Source: an uncultured Fibrobacter sp.
GTDB lineage: Bacteria; Fibrobacterota; Fibrobacteria; Fibrobacterales; Fibrobacteraceae
Length of the DNA: 64,000 nucleotides
Direction of reading: 5' to 3'
NCBI GenBank assembly: GCA_946414075.1
Contig: CAMKNA010000001.1
Location: forward strand, 62,001 to 126,000
The notes beneath the pieces were generated by a model. It was not told where the DNA came from. It did not search any database and worked only from the letters and a program-made list of their open reading frames with translations. A program made the position numbers and the translations under genes. Below are positions 51,593 to 60,001 of this stretch, piece by piece; the stretch's first letter is position 1; the number at the start of each line of letters is the position of its first letter.

Positions 51593-52738
51593 ATGCTTTG
51601 CCATTGGCTCTATCACATTACCAGCATTGATCTTTTCGACGGCCGTCTGTTCCGCGCAGGCGTTGCCGCCATGCTCTCCATCATTCTCGTGCTGTTCCTG
51701 ATGCCCAAGTACATCAGGTTCATGCAAAGGCTAGACGCCACCAGCGATTTCGACAAGGACGGGGCCAAAAGTCCCCCTATCATGGGTGGTCTCTTGCTGG
51801 TGGTGGTCGTGGAGGCGGTGTCCCTGGCGGTATGCCAGATGAACAACTACACGGTGCCCACCCTCATCATCCTTGCGGCATTCAGCGCCATCGGCGCCAT
51901 CGACGACATCGCGAAAGTCAAGGCCAAGCGCCTTATCAAGCTTGGCAAGCTCAAGGCTGCCGACTACATGGAAAAGGCCGACGGTATTTCCAGCAGCCTC
52001 CGTCTGTTCCTCTATTTCCTCTTTAGCCTCGTGGTGGCCATCATCTGCTACAAGTTCATCCCCGAACTCAAGGGCAACCTGACCATCCCCTTCTGCCCCA
52101 TCGATGTCTTCCAGATCTACCTGCCAAACTGGGCCTTCGTGGGCTTCATGACATTTGTGATTGCAGCATCTGCCAACGGAACCAACTTTACCGACGGCCT
52201 GGACAGCCTGGTCTCCGTACCCATCCTTACCAGCATGGTTTTCGTGGGTCTCGTGGCCTATGTGAGCGGCAACTTTATCTTCAGCCAGTACCTGAGCGTG
52301 CCCTACCTGCCGGGCTGCGACGAACTGTTCCCCCTGGCCACCGCCATCGCAGGCGCCCTGCTTGCCTACCTGTGGTTCAACAGTCCCCCTGCTGAGATCT
52401 ACATGGGCGACGCGGGTTCCGTGGGCTTTGGCGCCGCCATCGGCATCATGTTCATCTTGGTGCAGGCGGGACTGTTCCTGCCTATCGTGTGCATCATCAT
52501 CATCGCCGAAGCATTCTCCGTGCTGCTGCAAATCCTGTGGTTCAAGTTTACCCGCAAGACCACCGGCACGGGCAAGAGGCTTTTCCTGTGCGCACCCCTA
52601 CACCACCACTACCAAAAGAAATGGGAAGGCCGTTTCCCCAGCAAGCCCCTGATGAATTCCAAGATCGTGTGGCGCATGCACCTGGTGAGCATCTTCGCCC
52701 TTATCTTCAGCATGGTGGTGTTCTTCGGGATTAGGTAG
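51593..52738 (+). CDS. mraY: Phospho-N-acetylmuramoyl-pentapeptide transferase
   Basis: A 381-residue polytopic enzyme that makes lipid I from UDP-MurNAc-pentapeptide and undecaprenyl phosphate. Ten or so membrane helices. Catalytic acidic motifs: GAIDDIAKVKAKR (Asp-Asp), TNFTDGLDSL and YMGDAGSVGFGAAIG, then LHHHYQKK near the C-terminus (the HHH motif). Start set at ATG 51593. Stands alone here, away from the usual dcw cluster. Confidence 0.94.
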   Translation: MLCHWLYHITSIDLFDGRLFRAGVAAMLSIILVLFLMPKYIRFMQRLDATSDFDKDGAKSPPIMGGLLLVVVVEAVSLAVCQMNNYTVPTLIILAAFSAIGAIDDIAKVKAKRLIKLGKLKAADYMEKADGISSSLRLFLYFLFSLVVAIICYKFIPELKGNLTIPFCPIDVFQIYLPNWAFVGFMTFVIAASANGTNFTDGLDSLVSVPILTSMVFVGLVAYVSGNFIFSQYLSVPYLPGCDELFPLATAIAGALLAYLWFNSPPAEIYMGDAGSVGFGAAIGIMFILVQAGLFLPIVCIIIIAEAFSVLLQILWFKFTRKTTGTGKRLFLCAPLHHHYQKKWEGRFPSKPLMNSKIVWRMHLVSIFALIFSMVVFFGIR

Positions 52739-52743
52739 CACTT

Positions 52744-54078
52744 ATGGACATTATCGAAACTCTGAAAGCGGCGGGGCAGCAAGAACTCGTCGCCAAGCTG
52801 GAATCCTTGACTGGCGAGACTCGCGCCCTTCTAGAGCGTGACATCCAAAGCCAGGACTGGGAAGAACTGAAAACCCTCTACGCCGAAAAGTCCGCCGCCT
52901 CTCTCGAGGACAATGTTTCCGCCGACCTGAAGCCCATGCCCTTCAAGATTGCTGCCGACGACCTGCGTTACGAATACTGGAAGGAGACCGGCGAAATCCT
53001 GCTTGGAAAGGGCCAGGTGGCCGCATTTCTGGTAGCAGGCGGCCAGGGATCTCGCCTAGGTTTTGACGGCCCTAAGGGAATGTTCGACATCGGGCTCCCC
53101 AGCCACAAGAGTTTGTTCCAACTGCAGGCGGAACGCCTACAAAACCTGTCGGCCCAGGTGGGTCATCCCATTCCCTGGTGCATCATGACCAGCCCGCTGA
53201 ATCACGAAGCTACCGTCAACTTCTTTACCGAGCACAAGTTCTTCGGCATGGACCGCGACAACATCCGCTTCTTTGAGCAGGGCACCATCTGCGCCCTGGA
53301 CCCGAATGGCAAAGCTGTTGTTGACGAGAACAACCGCCTGGCCTTGGTGCCCGACGGAAACGGAGGCTGCTTCCGCGCCTTGGCACAGAGCGGTACCCTG
53401 GCCTGGCTCGCCGAAAAGGGCGTGCAGTATGTGTTCCTTTACAGCGTAGATAACGCGCTGTGCCGCATCTGCGATCCGGCTTTTATCGGGGCGCTTGCCA
53501 GCGAAGGCCGCAGCATGTCCGCATCCAAGGTGGTCCACAAGGCAGGCCCGAGCGAAAAGGTGGGCATATTCGCCCTGCAAAACGGCAAGCCCGGCGTGGT
53601 GGAATACAGCGACCTTCCCGAAAACTACCGCGACATGACCAATGCCGACGGCAGCCTCACCTTCGATGGCGGCAATATCGCCATACACCTGTTCAAGCTT
53701 GCAGGACTCCGCAAGCTACAGACCAGCAGGCTCCCCTGGCATACCGCCCGCAAGACCGTCTGCGGCATCGAGAAGTGCTGGAAATTCGAGCAGTTCCTGT
53801 TCGACGCCTTCCCGCAGCTAGGGTCCATGCTGCCCTTCGGCGTCATCCGCGAAGAGGAATTCAGCCCCGTCAAGAACGCCGACGGAAACGACTCCCCCAA
53901 GACCGCACGAACCATGATTGGCAAGCTCCACAAGGAATGGCTGAAGAAGGCCCATGTACAGGTCAATGACGACAAGCTCTACGAGATTTCGCCTACCATC
54001 AGCTACGCCGGCGAAGGGCTTTCACGCCGACTGTTCGTCCGTGAATTCGGCCGGAACATCTTGGAGTTTGACGAGTAG
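52744..54078 (+). CDS. UAP1-like UDP-sugar pyrophosphorylase
   Basis: A 444-residue protein of the eukaryote-like UDP-GlcNAc/UDP-Glc pyrophosphorylase (UDPGP) family. Nucleotide loop LVAGGQGSRLGFDGPKGMFDIGLPS (about 95-120), then PWCIMTSPLNH, the NGNGG-like DGNGGCFRAL, FLYSVDNAL and the SKVVHKAGPSEKVGIFA segment. Bacterial GlmU is the usual source of UDP-GlcNAc; this enzyme is the unrelated-fold alternative, or makes UDP-GalNAc/UDP-Glc. Starts five bases after mraY. Confidence 0.88.
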   Translation: MDIIETLKAAGQQELVAKLESLTGETRALLERDIQSQDWEELKTLYAEKSAASLEDNVSADLKPMPFKIAADDLRYEYWKETGEILLGKGQVAAFLVAGGQGSRLGFDGPKGMFDIGLPSHKSLFQLQAERLQNLSAQVGHPIPWCIMTSPLNHEATVNFFTEHKFFGMDRDNIRFFEQGTICALDPNGKAVVDENNRLALVPDGNGGCFRALAQSGTLAWLAEKGVQYVFLYSVDNALCRICDPAFIGALASEGRSMSASKVVHKAGPSEKVGIFALQNGKPGVVEYSDLPENYRDMTNADGSLTFDGGNIAIHLFKLAGLRKLQTSRLPWHTARKTVCGIEKCWKFEQFLFDAFPQLGSMLPFGVIREEEFSPVKNADGNDSPKTARTMIGKLHKEWLKKAHVQVNDDKLYEISPTISYAGEGLSRRLFVREFGRNILEFDE

Positions 54079-54088
54079 TCCCTAAAAG

Positions 54089-54976
54089 ATGTTCCGCTTT
54101 AAGGTCACTACATACAAACTCTTACTTTTCATCCTGCTGCGCCTGCCGGACGCCTTTTACGAGGTGCTGTTCCAGATAGCCTTTCCCATCTACAAGGCCC
54201 TACACACCAAGCGTGCCTACGGCCGCGTCGAGCGTCTCCTGCAAGAGACTGGATTCTGGGGGAAGAACGCCTACCGCAAGCGCAAGGTTTCCCCCAAAGA
54301 CGTGTTCGAAAGCATCTACTGGAACGGCATCGACAGCTACCGCCTGCTGGCCCGGATCCCTTCGGCCACCGCAAGGGTCCGCTTCGAGAACGAATCCATC
54401 ATGCAAGACGCAGCCAAGGCCGGAACCGTAGTGGGCATGAGCATCCACCAGGGTGCCTTTGAGAACATGCACCGCATCCTCTGCCGCTACAGCGACCATG
54501 TGCATCTCATCACCGATTCCGCCGGCGACGCGGCCCTGCGCAAGTGCCTGGAAGACCTGCGCAGCGACCCCCATCTCACCGAGTACCACCCCGACAAGCT
54601 CCAGAGTCTCATCCGGGGCCTGTTCAAGACCCAGGGAATCCTTGCCATGGTGGTGGACCAGGGGCGCAACACCAAGGGCAACACCGTCTCCCTTTTCGGG
54701 AAAGAGGACACCCTTTATTTGCGGCTTCCCATCATAGCGAACCAGATGGGGGCAAGCATCGTCACATTCCGCACCTACAGCGAAACCATCGTCAGGCAAG
54801 GCAAGAAGGTCCGGGAACACGTCATCCGGTTCGAGCACTACTACCCGCCCAAGATGGCCGCCACGCCCGAGGGCGAAACAAAGCTCATCGCCGCCATCGC
54901 CGCCGATGTGGAGCACTGGATCGAGGAGCACCCCGAGCAGTGGACCTGGAACTACCACAAGAATTTCAAGGTATAA
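54089..54976 (+). CDS. LpxL/HtrB-like lipid A acyltransferase
   Basis: A 295-residue inner-membrane acyltransferase. N-terminal hydrophobic anchor (KLLLFILLRLPDAFYEVLF); catalytic His-x4-Glu in SIHQGAFENMH (about 113-123); then GILAMVVDQGRN and LYLRLPIIANQMGA. Should add a secondary acyl chain to lipid A. Starts ten bases after the UAP1-like gene and two bases before the Smr gene. Confidence 0.88.
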   Translation: MFRFKVTTYKLLLFILLRLPDAFYEVLFQIAFPIYKALHTKRAYGRVERLLQETGFWGKNAYRKRKVSPKDVFESIYWNGIDSYRLLARIPSATARVRFENESIMQDAAKAGTVVGMSIHQGAFENMHRILCRYSDHVHLITDSAGDAALRKCLEDLRSDPHLTEYHPDKLQSLIRGLFKTQGILAMVVDQGRNTKGNTVSLFGKEDTLYLRLPIIANQMGASIVTFRTYSETIVRQGKKVREHVIRFEHYYPPKMAATPEGETKLIAAIAADVEHWIEEHPEQWTWNYHKNFKV

Positions 54977-54978
54977 AG

Positions 54979-55419
54979 ATGGCTTTCAACGAAGAAGAAC
55001 TTTTCCAGCTGGAATGGGTCAAGAACCACCACATGGAAGACAAGGACAAGGCACTGGAAGCCGAAAAGGCCGCCGAGGCCCCCGTGAGAACGAGAAACCC
55101 CAACGGACGGAAGGTCCGGAACCCCGCCTCCTGGGACACTCCGCTACCCGAAGACGAAATCGACCTTCACGGAATGACCGCTGACGAAGCCGCAGAGGCG
55201 GTGGAACGACGCATGTCCCAGATGTCCATCGCCGGACTCAGCGTACTGCGAGTCATCCACGGCGGCGGGAATCCAGCCTACGGGAATGTCAAGAAGATTA
55301 TTGACCGCAAGGTCCGCTCCGAATGGCGGAACCGGGTGGTATTCTACCGCACCGAAATCGAAAACGCGGGCTCCAGCATCCTGAAAATCGGGAAACCTGC
55401 CCCAAAAATCAAAAAATAA
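54979..55419 (+). CDS. Smr-domain protein
   Basis: A 146-residue protein with a C-terminal Smr domain: IDLHGMTADEAAEAVERRM (IDLHG motif), then VLRVIHGGGNPAYGNVKKIID (HGGG motif), VRSEWRNRVVFYRTE. The N-terminal 60 residues are charged and helical. Smr domains nick or bind DNA/RNA; stand-alone forms also occur in ribosome rescue. ATG 54979 was chosen; upstream in-frame codons read through another gene. Confidence 0.9.
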   Translation: MAFNEEELFQLEWVKNHHMEDKDKALEAEKAAEAPVRTRNPNGRKVRNPASWDTPLPEDEIDLHGMTADEAAEAVERRMSQMSIAGLSVLRVIHGGGNPAYGNVKKIIDRKVRSEWRNRVVFYRTEIENAGSSILKIGKPAPKIKK

Positions 55420-55420
55420 C

Positions 55421-55436
55421 AGCCCCAGGGGCTTTA
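55421..55436 (+). terminator. Weak terminator after the Smr gene
   Basis: AGCCC, loop CAG, GGGCT, then TTT. A short hairpin 1 base after the stop. Confidence 0.45.
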
Positions 55437-55473
55437 AAAATCCACCCTTTTTAACTATCTTTGTGCCACCAAC

Positions 55474-55547
55474 CGGAATATAGCTCAGCCTGGTAGAGCG
55501 CTTGCTTCGGGAGCAAGAGGTCGTGAGTTCGAATCTCGCTATTCCGA
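55474..55547 (+). tRNA. tRNA-Pro (anticodon CGG)
   Basis: A 74-base cloverleaf: acceptor CGGAATA pairs with TATTCCG; D arm GCTC...GAGC; anticodon stem CTTGC / GCAAG around the loop TTCGGGA with anticodon CGG; T arm GTCGTGAGTTCGAATCTCG-like. Discriminator A; CCA not encoded. A terminator follows directly. Confidence 0.95.
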
Positions 55548-55548
55548 T

Positions 55549-55584
55549 AAAAAGAAGACCACCCTTCAGGGTGGTTTTCTTTTT
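55549..55584 (+). terminator. Terminator of tRNA-Pro
   Basis: ACCACCC, loop TTCA, GGGTGGT, then TTTCTTTTT. Confidence 0.85.
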
Positions 55585-55587
55585 ATA

Positions 55588-55858
55588 CGCGGAGTAGCGA
55601 GACTTAAGAACGAGCGACGTAGTCGTGAGTTCGACTGAATCGGCGATGAACGAAGTGAATATAGCCGATTCAGAGATTAAGCCGTAGGCTTAACCCAAAG
55701 GGCAAAGCCTGAATGTAATGAAGGCTTTGTCTAATCTCGCTATTCCAAGTCCTAACCGTACGCTGATTCCGGCTCTGGGGCCGGAATGACTTCTTAGCGA
55801 AGGGCAAGAACTGAAGCGTAGCAAAGTTCTTGTCTAATCTCGCTATTCCGAGTCCAGG
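55588..55858 (+). repeat. Hairpin repeats carrying pieces of the tRNA-Pro 3' end
   Basis: No gene is supported here. Three hairpin units follow the tRNA. Unit 1 has CTGAATCGGC / GCCGATTCAG (from about 55634) after GTCGTGAGTTCGA, a 13-base copy of the tRNA T arm (55622-55634). Unit 2 (55698-55751) has CAAAGCC / GGCTTTG, and unit 3 (55799-55855) has CAAGAACT / AGTTCTTG. Units 2 and 3 begin AAGGGCAA and end GTCTAATCTCGCTATTCC(A/G)AGTCC, where AATCTCGCTATTCC is the tRNA 3' end (55532-55545). Their stems differ but keep pairing. A GTCAT-type palindrome (ATTCCGGC / GCCGGAAT, 55766-55787) lies between. Confidence 0.8.
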
Positions 55859-56680
55859 CTATTCCGCCCCACCCCACCTTCGCTTGGGATTTGGGCAATG
55901 ATCCTCGTGGCCATCGGGCCACACCCACACCTCGTCTGCAAAGGGGCACTCCGAAGAACTCCCATCGCAATCTATTCCAGCCACAGCACAGGAACCGTCG
56001 CGATTCTCGAAATACAGACTCCCTTCGCAGCGCACCCTGTCGGAATGCAGTCCCTGCCGCAACTGTCCCACCGCGCCTTCGGGCAAAGCAAACCTTTCCC
56101 GCAATTCTTGTGACGCGCAATCCAGAAAGACCACAGGATTCCACTTGATACGATCAATCCCGGCCTGTTCCGCCCACCGCAAAAGTTCCGGCGTTCGCAA
56201 GGCATTTTCCCGATGCAAAGTCACCTGCAGGGAAACGGAAGCCGTGCGCTTTCCCTCCTGTTCAAGGCGGCAGCGAGACTCCAGCAAGCGCCCCACACCT
56301 TCTTTCCACTCGCCTTCGGTCAATCCGCCCATTTCGTAAGACAATGTGCTCACCTTAATATCACTGCATGCCGCAAGCAAGCTTTCCATTCCTGCGACAG
56401 TCCCCCACTTTCCAGGGAACGACCCATTGGTGGTCAGATTCATGGGAATTCCATATTCCCTACAAATATCCAACAGCTCGCTAAAATGGGAATACAGCAA
56501 GGGCTCCCCCATGGTGGAAGGAATCAGTTCCCGCACATCGGAATACTTGTCAACGGCCCGCCGGGCCACTTCAATGGGCATTTCGCCAAAGCCAGCGCCA
56601 CAACCCCGCTGTTTCAAAAAACACAGCGGACAATGTAAATTACAAATGTCCGGATTTGTGAGCAGGGTCAGGCGTTTCAA
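55859..56680 (-). CDS. Radical SAM protein with extra C-terminal cysteines
   Basis: A 273-residue radical SAM enzyme. The 4Fe-4S motif is CNLHCPLC (Cys13, 17, 20), followed by STMGEPLLYSHF (GGE-like) and MNLTTNGSF. The C-terminal 50 residues hold five or more cysteines (for example RCEGSLYF, SCAVAGIDC, ECPFADE, HCPNP), consistent with a SPASM-like auxiliary cluster. Such enzymes modify peptides or proteins, or act as anaerobic maturases. No peptide substrate gene is obvious beside it. Its stop lies inside a tRNA-like GGAATAG sequence. Last gene of the long minus-strand run. Confidence 0.85.
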   Translation of the reverse strand: MKRLTLLTNPDICNLHCPLCFLKQRGCGAGFGEMPIEVARRAVDKYSDVRELIPSTMGEPLLYSHFSELLDICREYGIPMNLTTNGSFPGKWGTVAGMESLLAACSDIKVSTLSYEMGGLTEGEWKEGVGRLLESRCRLEQEGKRTASVSLQVTLHRENALRTPELLRWAEQAGIDRIKWNPVVFLDCASQELRERFALPEGAVGQLRQGLHSDRVRCEGSLYFENRDGSCAVAGIDCDGSSSECPFADEVWVWPDGHEDHCPNPKRRWGGAE

Positions 56681-56682
56681 CC

Positions 56683-57579
56683 CTAGCCCCTATTCTCTCT
56701 CAAGTACTTGATTGCCGCAAGGGCCGCACGAGCGCCTTCACCCACAGCAACGGAAACCTGCAAGATGCCACCGGTGCAATCTCCCGCCGCATAAAGCCCA
56801 GGGAGGGTCGTCTGCAAATTTTCGTCCAACACCAGCTTTCCCTGATCGAAGGCGGCTCCCGCCTTCAGGGCCAAGTCCGTAGCGTTGGCACTACCAAGCG
56901 CCACAAACAGGCCGTCAAAGTTTTCCTCCGTGCCGTCTTCGTAGTGCACACCCTGGAAAGTCCCTTCACCTACCAAGCCCTGCAAATGACGCTTATCGAT
57001 GCGGACCTTGTCGGGAAAAGGTGCCGTAGGTTCCGCACCGTTAGTCAATAGCGTTACCGAAGCCACCACCTGCAAAAGCTCCTGGGTCTCGTGAAGCGCA
57101 TATTCACCACTGCCCAGCACGGCCACATTCTTGCCGCGGTAAAAGAAGGAATCGCAAACGGCACAGTAACTGACCCCGTGGCCCTCTAACTCCGCCATGC
57201 CCGGCAACGGATGCTTTTTGCGAGCGGCGCCGGTAGCCATGATGCAGACGCGCCCGTGGTAATCTCCCGCAAGGCCCTTGGCCACAAAGTCCTTGCCGTC
57301 AAACATCAGGTCCATCACTTCGTCGTCCACAATCTTCGCGCCCAGTTCCAAGGCCTGCTTCTTGCCAACCTTCAAAAGTTCTTCACCTGTCAGGGGCTTT
57401 TCAAGACCGTAGTAATTCTGGATGGCATGGGCTTTCACCAGGGCGCCACCGTCCTTGCCCACAATCTGCACATCCAAGCCTGCGCGCAAACCGTACAGCG
57501 CCGCAGAAATCCCTGCCGGGCCGTACCCGAGAACCAAAATGTCAGCAACCGTGTTTTCCATCAGAACCTCCGACGCCAT
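56683..57579 (-). CDS. Thioredoxin reductase-like flavoprotein
   Basis: A 298-residue FAD/NAD(P)-binding protein. FAD motif GYGPAGISAALYG (18-30), redox-active CAVC (Cys139, Cys142) in VSYCAVCDSFFYRG, NAD(P) loop LGSGEYALHETQEL, and the C-terminal GLYAAGDCTGGILQVSVAVGEG. Complete for the family. ATG 57579 overlaps the stop of the kinase gene (TAATG); the extended upstream frame has no homology features. The NAD(P) loop GSGEYAL differs from the GGGDSA of classical enzymes, so the electron donor may differ. Confidence 0.88.
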   Translation of the reverse strand: MASEVLMENTVADILVLGYGPAGISAALYGLRAGLDVQIVGKDGGALVKAHAIQNYYGLEKPLTGEELLKVGKKQALELGAKIVDDEVMDLMFDGKDFVAKGLAGDYHGRVCIMATGAARKKHPLPGMAELEGHGVSYCAVCDSFFYRGKNVAVLGSGEYALHETQELLQVVASVTLLTNGAEPTAPFPDKVRIDKRHLQGLVGEGTFQGVHYEDGTEENFDGLFVALGSANATDLALKAGAAFDQGKLVLDENLQTTLPGLYAAGDCTGGILQVSVAVGEGARAALAAIKYLRENRG

Positions 57580-58544
57580 TAAGCCATCGCTTCCTTGATG
57601 CGGGCCCACCCCTCTTCGGGAATCTGGGCGCCCATGACCTGAACTACTTCGTTGGAGACAATGCTTCCGAGATTGCCGGAACGCTCCATGTCCCAGCCGT
57701 TCATGTAGCCGTACAGGAATCCCGAAGCCCACAAGTCGCCGGCACCCGTGGTATCGATAGCCTTTGCAGAACCTGCCTGAACGCGGGTCACCACGCCGTC
57801 CTTGGCAATCAGGGCTCCCCGCTTTCCAATCTTTACCACAGCCACTTTCGCCTTCTGGGCAAGCACTTCAAGAGCGGACTCTTCCTTGACTCCGGCATAG
57901 GCAAAGGCTTCGTCCTCGTTGGCGATGATAATGTCGATCATCTTACCTGCAAAGAGTTCATCAAAAGTCTTGCGGCAGGCATCCACCACACCAAAACTGC
58001 TAAAGTCCAGAGCCGTCTCTACGCCAAGACTGCGAGCCAGCGTAAAGGACTTCTTGAAACAATCCGCATTGAAGGCTCGGTAACCTTCGGCGTAAAGCAG
58101 GCCCACGCCATCATAAAGGGCGGGCACAAAATCGTCGCTTCCCAAAAAGTCAGAAGCCCCCAGGTAGGTCCACATGGAACGCTGGGCATCGGGCGTCACC
58201 GCAGAGAACACGCATCCCGTGGCCGCATCAGAAATTCCCAATTTGGATTCCACGCCGTTCCGCTCCAAATGCTTCTGGAAAAGCCTTCCCAAATCGTCAT
58301 CCCCAATCTTCGAGATGAACGCAGCAGAACCCCCAAGCCTAGAAAGCCCAACCATGGTGTTGCAGGTGGAGCCGCCCGGCACACGGACCGGATTCTCCAG
58401 AGACAGCAGGAACCTTTCCATCTGCGGCCAATCCACCATGTTCATGCCGCCCTTCTGAACTCCCTGGGATTCAATCCATGCATCGTCCACATTGGCAAGA
58501 ATATCAACCAGGGCAGCGCCCATTCCTAGAACTTTCTTCATCAA
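57579..58544 (-). CDS. PfkB-family sugar or nucleoside kinase
   Basis: A 321-residue ribokinase-fold enzyme. GGSTCNTMVGLSRLGGSAAFISKIGDDDLG is the PfkB signature 1, and IDTTGAGDLWASGFLYGYMNG is signature 2 with the catalytic Asp of the anion hole GAGD. Adenosine-kinase-like in overall pattern. Substrate not known. Confidence 0.9.
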   Translation of the reverse strand: MMKKVLGMGAALVDILANVDDAWIESQGVQKGGMNMVDWPQMERFLLSLENPVRVPGGSTCNTMVGLSRLGGSAAFISKIGDDDLGRLFQKHLERNGVESKLGISDAATGCVFSAVTPDAQRSMWTYLGASDFLGSDDFVPALYDGVGLLYAEGYRAFNADCFKKSFTLARSLGVETALDFSSFGVVDACRKTFDELFAGKMIDIIIANEDEAFAYAGVKEESALEVLAQKAKVAVVKIGKRGALIAKDGVVTRVQAGSAKAIDTTGAGDLWASGFLYGYMNGWDMERSGNLGSIVSNEVVQVMGAQIPEEGWARIKEAMA

Positions 58545-59479
58545 AAACCTCTTCTGTGTCGAGCCCTTTCGCTCGCCTTCAACAAAAACTGCCTTTCGGA
58601 CTCCGTCAACGATTGAATTCCCTCGGTACTGACCTTCTTCAGGATCTCATCCATCCGCTTCTGTTCGTCCATGTAAAAGACTTCACCTTCCAGAACTTCG
58701 GGTTCCACGACGCGGCTCTCTTTTTCTGGCCGCTGCATCTCACGAGCGTCACTATTAAACGGATTATCCCACTTCTTGTAACGGCCGGGATACTTAGAAA
58801 ACAACCTGAAGAGCCCCGAAAGTGGCGAATTGTAAAGGAAGCTGGAGGCCTTGGTAAACACATTCTGGTACAGGGCCATATAGATAAAGCCCGCCACCAC
58901 GCCGCCCAAGTGGGCAAAATGGGCAATGGCATCGCCGGTATTGGCGAACATGATATCGAAGGCAACCATCACCCACATGGCATGCTTGATTTTCATGGGA
59001 ATAAAGAAGAACATCAAGATACGCCGTTCCGGAAAGAACTTGTAGTAGGCCACAAACACACCCATCAGGGCCCCAGATGCTCCAATGATGGGATTATGGG
59101 TCAATCCCAAAATGCTCATAGCAACACTGAAAAGCGCCGCAAAGACACCGCAAAAGAAATACATGGCCGCAAAATGCTTGGCCCCCATCCACTGTCCGAC
59201 CTCGGCACCAAACATCCAAAGCATCAGCATGTTGAAGAAGAAGTGCATAAAGTCTACATGGATAAACATGTAGGTGACATAACGCCAGGCTTCCCACGGG
59301 ACTGTAGGCAAGAACGAACCAAAATAGAGGATATATTCCTGAAGGGAGCCATAGCCTACACCTGGTAAATTCAGATGCAGTCCCAACATGCCACCCACGA
59401 TGGCGGCAATCCCAAACACCACCGCATTACTAATCAGCAGTACGCGAATGACCTTGGGTAAAAAGCGAAAAGGAATCAT
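58541..59479 (-). CDS. Rhomboid-family intramembrane protease
   Basis: A 312-residue membrane protein with six or seven helices. The catalytic Ser135 sits in GASGALMG and the His190 in AHLGGVVAGF, completing the rhomboid dyad. A basic C-terminal cytoplasmic tail of about 100 residues is not part of the core fold. It overlaps the PfkB gene start by four bases. Confidence 0.92.
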   Translation of the reverse strand: MIPFRFLPKVIRVLLISNAVVFGIAAIVGGMLGLHLNLPGVGYGSLQEYILYFGSFLPTVPWEAWRYVTYMFIHVDFMHFFFNMLMLWMFGAEVGQWMGAKHFAAMYFFCGVFAALFSVAMSILGLTHNPIIGASGALMGVFVAYYKFFPERRILMFFFIPMKIKHAMWVMVAFDIMFANTGDAIAHFAHLGGVVAGFIYMALYQNVFTKASSFLYNSPLSGLFRLFSKYPGRYKKWDNPFNSDAREMQRPEKESRVVEPEVLEGEVFYMDEQKRMDEILKKVSTEGIQSLTESERQFLLKASERARHRRGF

Positions 59480-59481
59480 GA

Positions 59482-59985
59482 CTAGTGGCCAGCTTTTAAC
59501 AACAGGGGGATGATTTCGCCATGGACATAGTTCGAAAGCAATTCGCGGCCATCCATCGTATCCGAAACTCCAGCCTTCAAAAGTTCGCGGACCACGGAGC
59601 TACTTAACGATAAGTGCTCCGAAGAGCTAGAGAAAATAACCGTCTCACATTCAGGATAAAGGGTTTGATTGTTCCACGCTATGGATTGCTCATATTCAAC
59701 ATCCATAGCACCCCGAACACCCCGAACCAGGAACTTCGAACCGACGCTTTGCATAAAATTAACGGTCAGCCCATCAAAAGAAGTTACCTTCACATGCGGG
59801 ACCCCCGCAACAGACTTATTTATGAAGGTCAAGCGATCTTCTTCCGAAAACATGTTTTTCTTTGAAGCATTTACGGCAAGGACAACCCACAGTTCATCGA
59901 AGAGCGCGGCTGCCCGCTTGACAATATCCAAATGTCCCAAGGTAAACGGGTCGAAAGACCCTGCGAATACGGCTATTCTTTGCAT
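59482..59985 (-). CDS. coaD: Phosphopantetheine adenylyltransferase
   Basis: A 167-residue nucleotidyltransferase of coenzyme A synthesis: 4'-phosphopantetheine plus ATP to dephospho-CoA. Motifs AVFAGSFDPFTLGHLDIVKRA (HxGH-type T-x-GH) and a C-terminal SSSSEHLSLSSSVVREL (ISSS-type ATP binding). Full length. Two bases from the rhomboid gene. Confidence 0.95.
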   Translation of the reverse strand: MQRIAVFAGSFDPFTLGHLDIVKRAAALFDELWVVLAVNASKKNMFSEEDRLTFINKSVAGVPHVKVTSFDGLTVNFMQSVGSKFLVRGVRGAMDVEYEQSIAWNNQTLYPECETVIFSSSSEHLSLSSSVVRELLKAGVSDTMDGRELLSNYVHGEIIPLLLKAGH

Positions 59986-60001
59986 GCCGTAAATATATAA
60001 A

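Noticed and set aside
55474..55858. Prophage or integrative element attachment site at tRNA-Pro
   Set aside because: tRNA 3'-end copies are present, but no integrase or mobility gene is within the window and the copies belong to short hairpin units. They are better described as tRNA-linked repeats.
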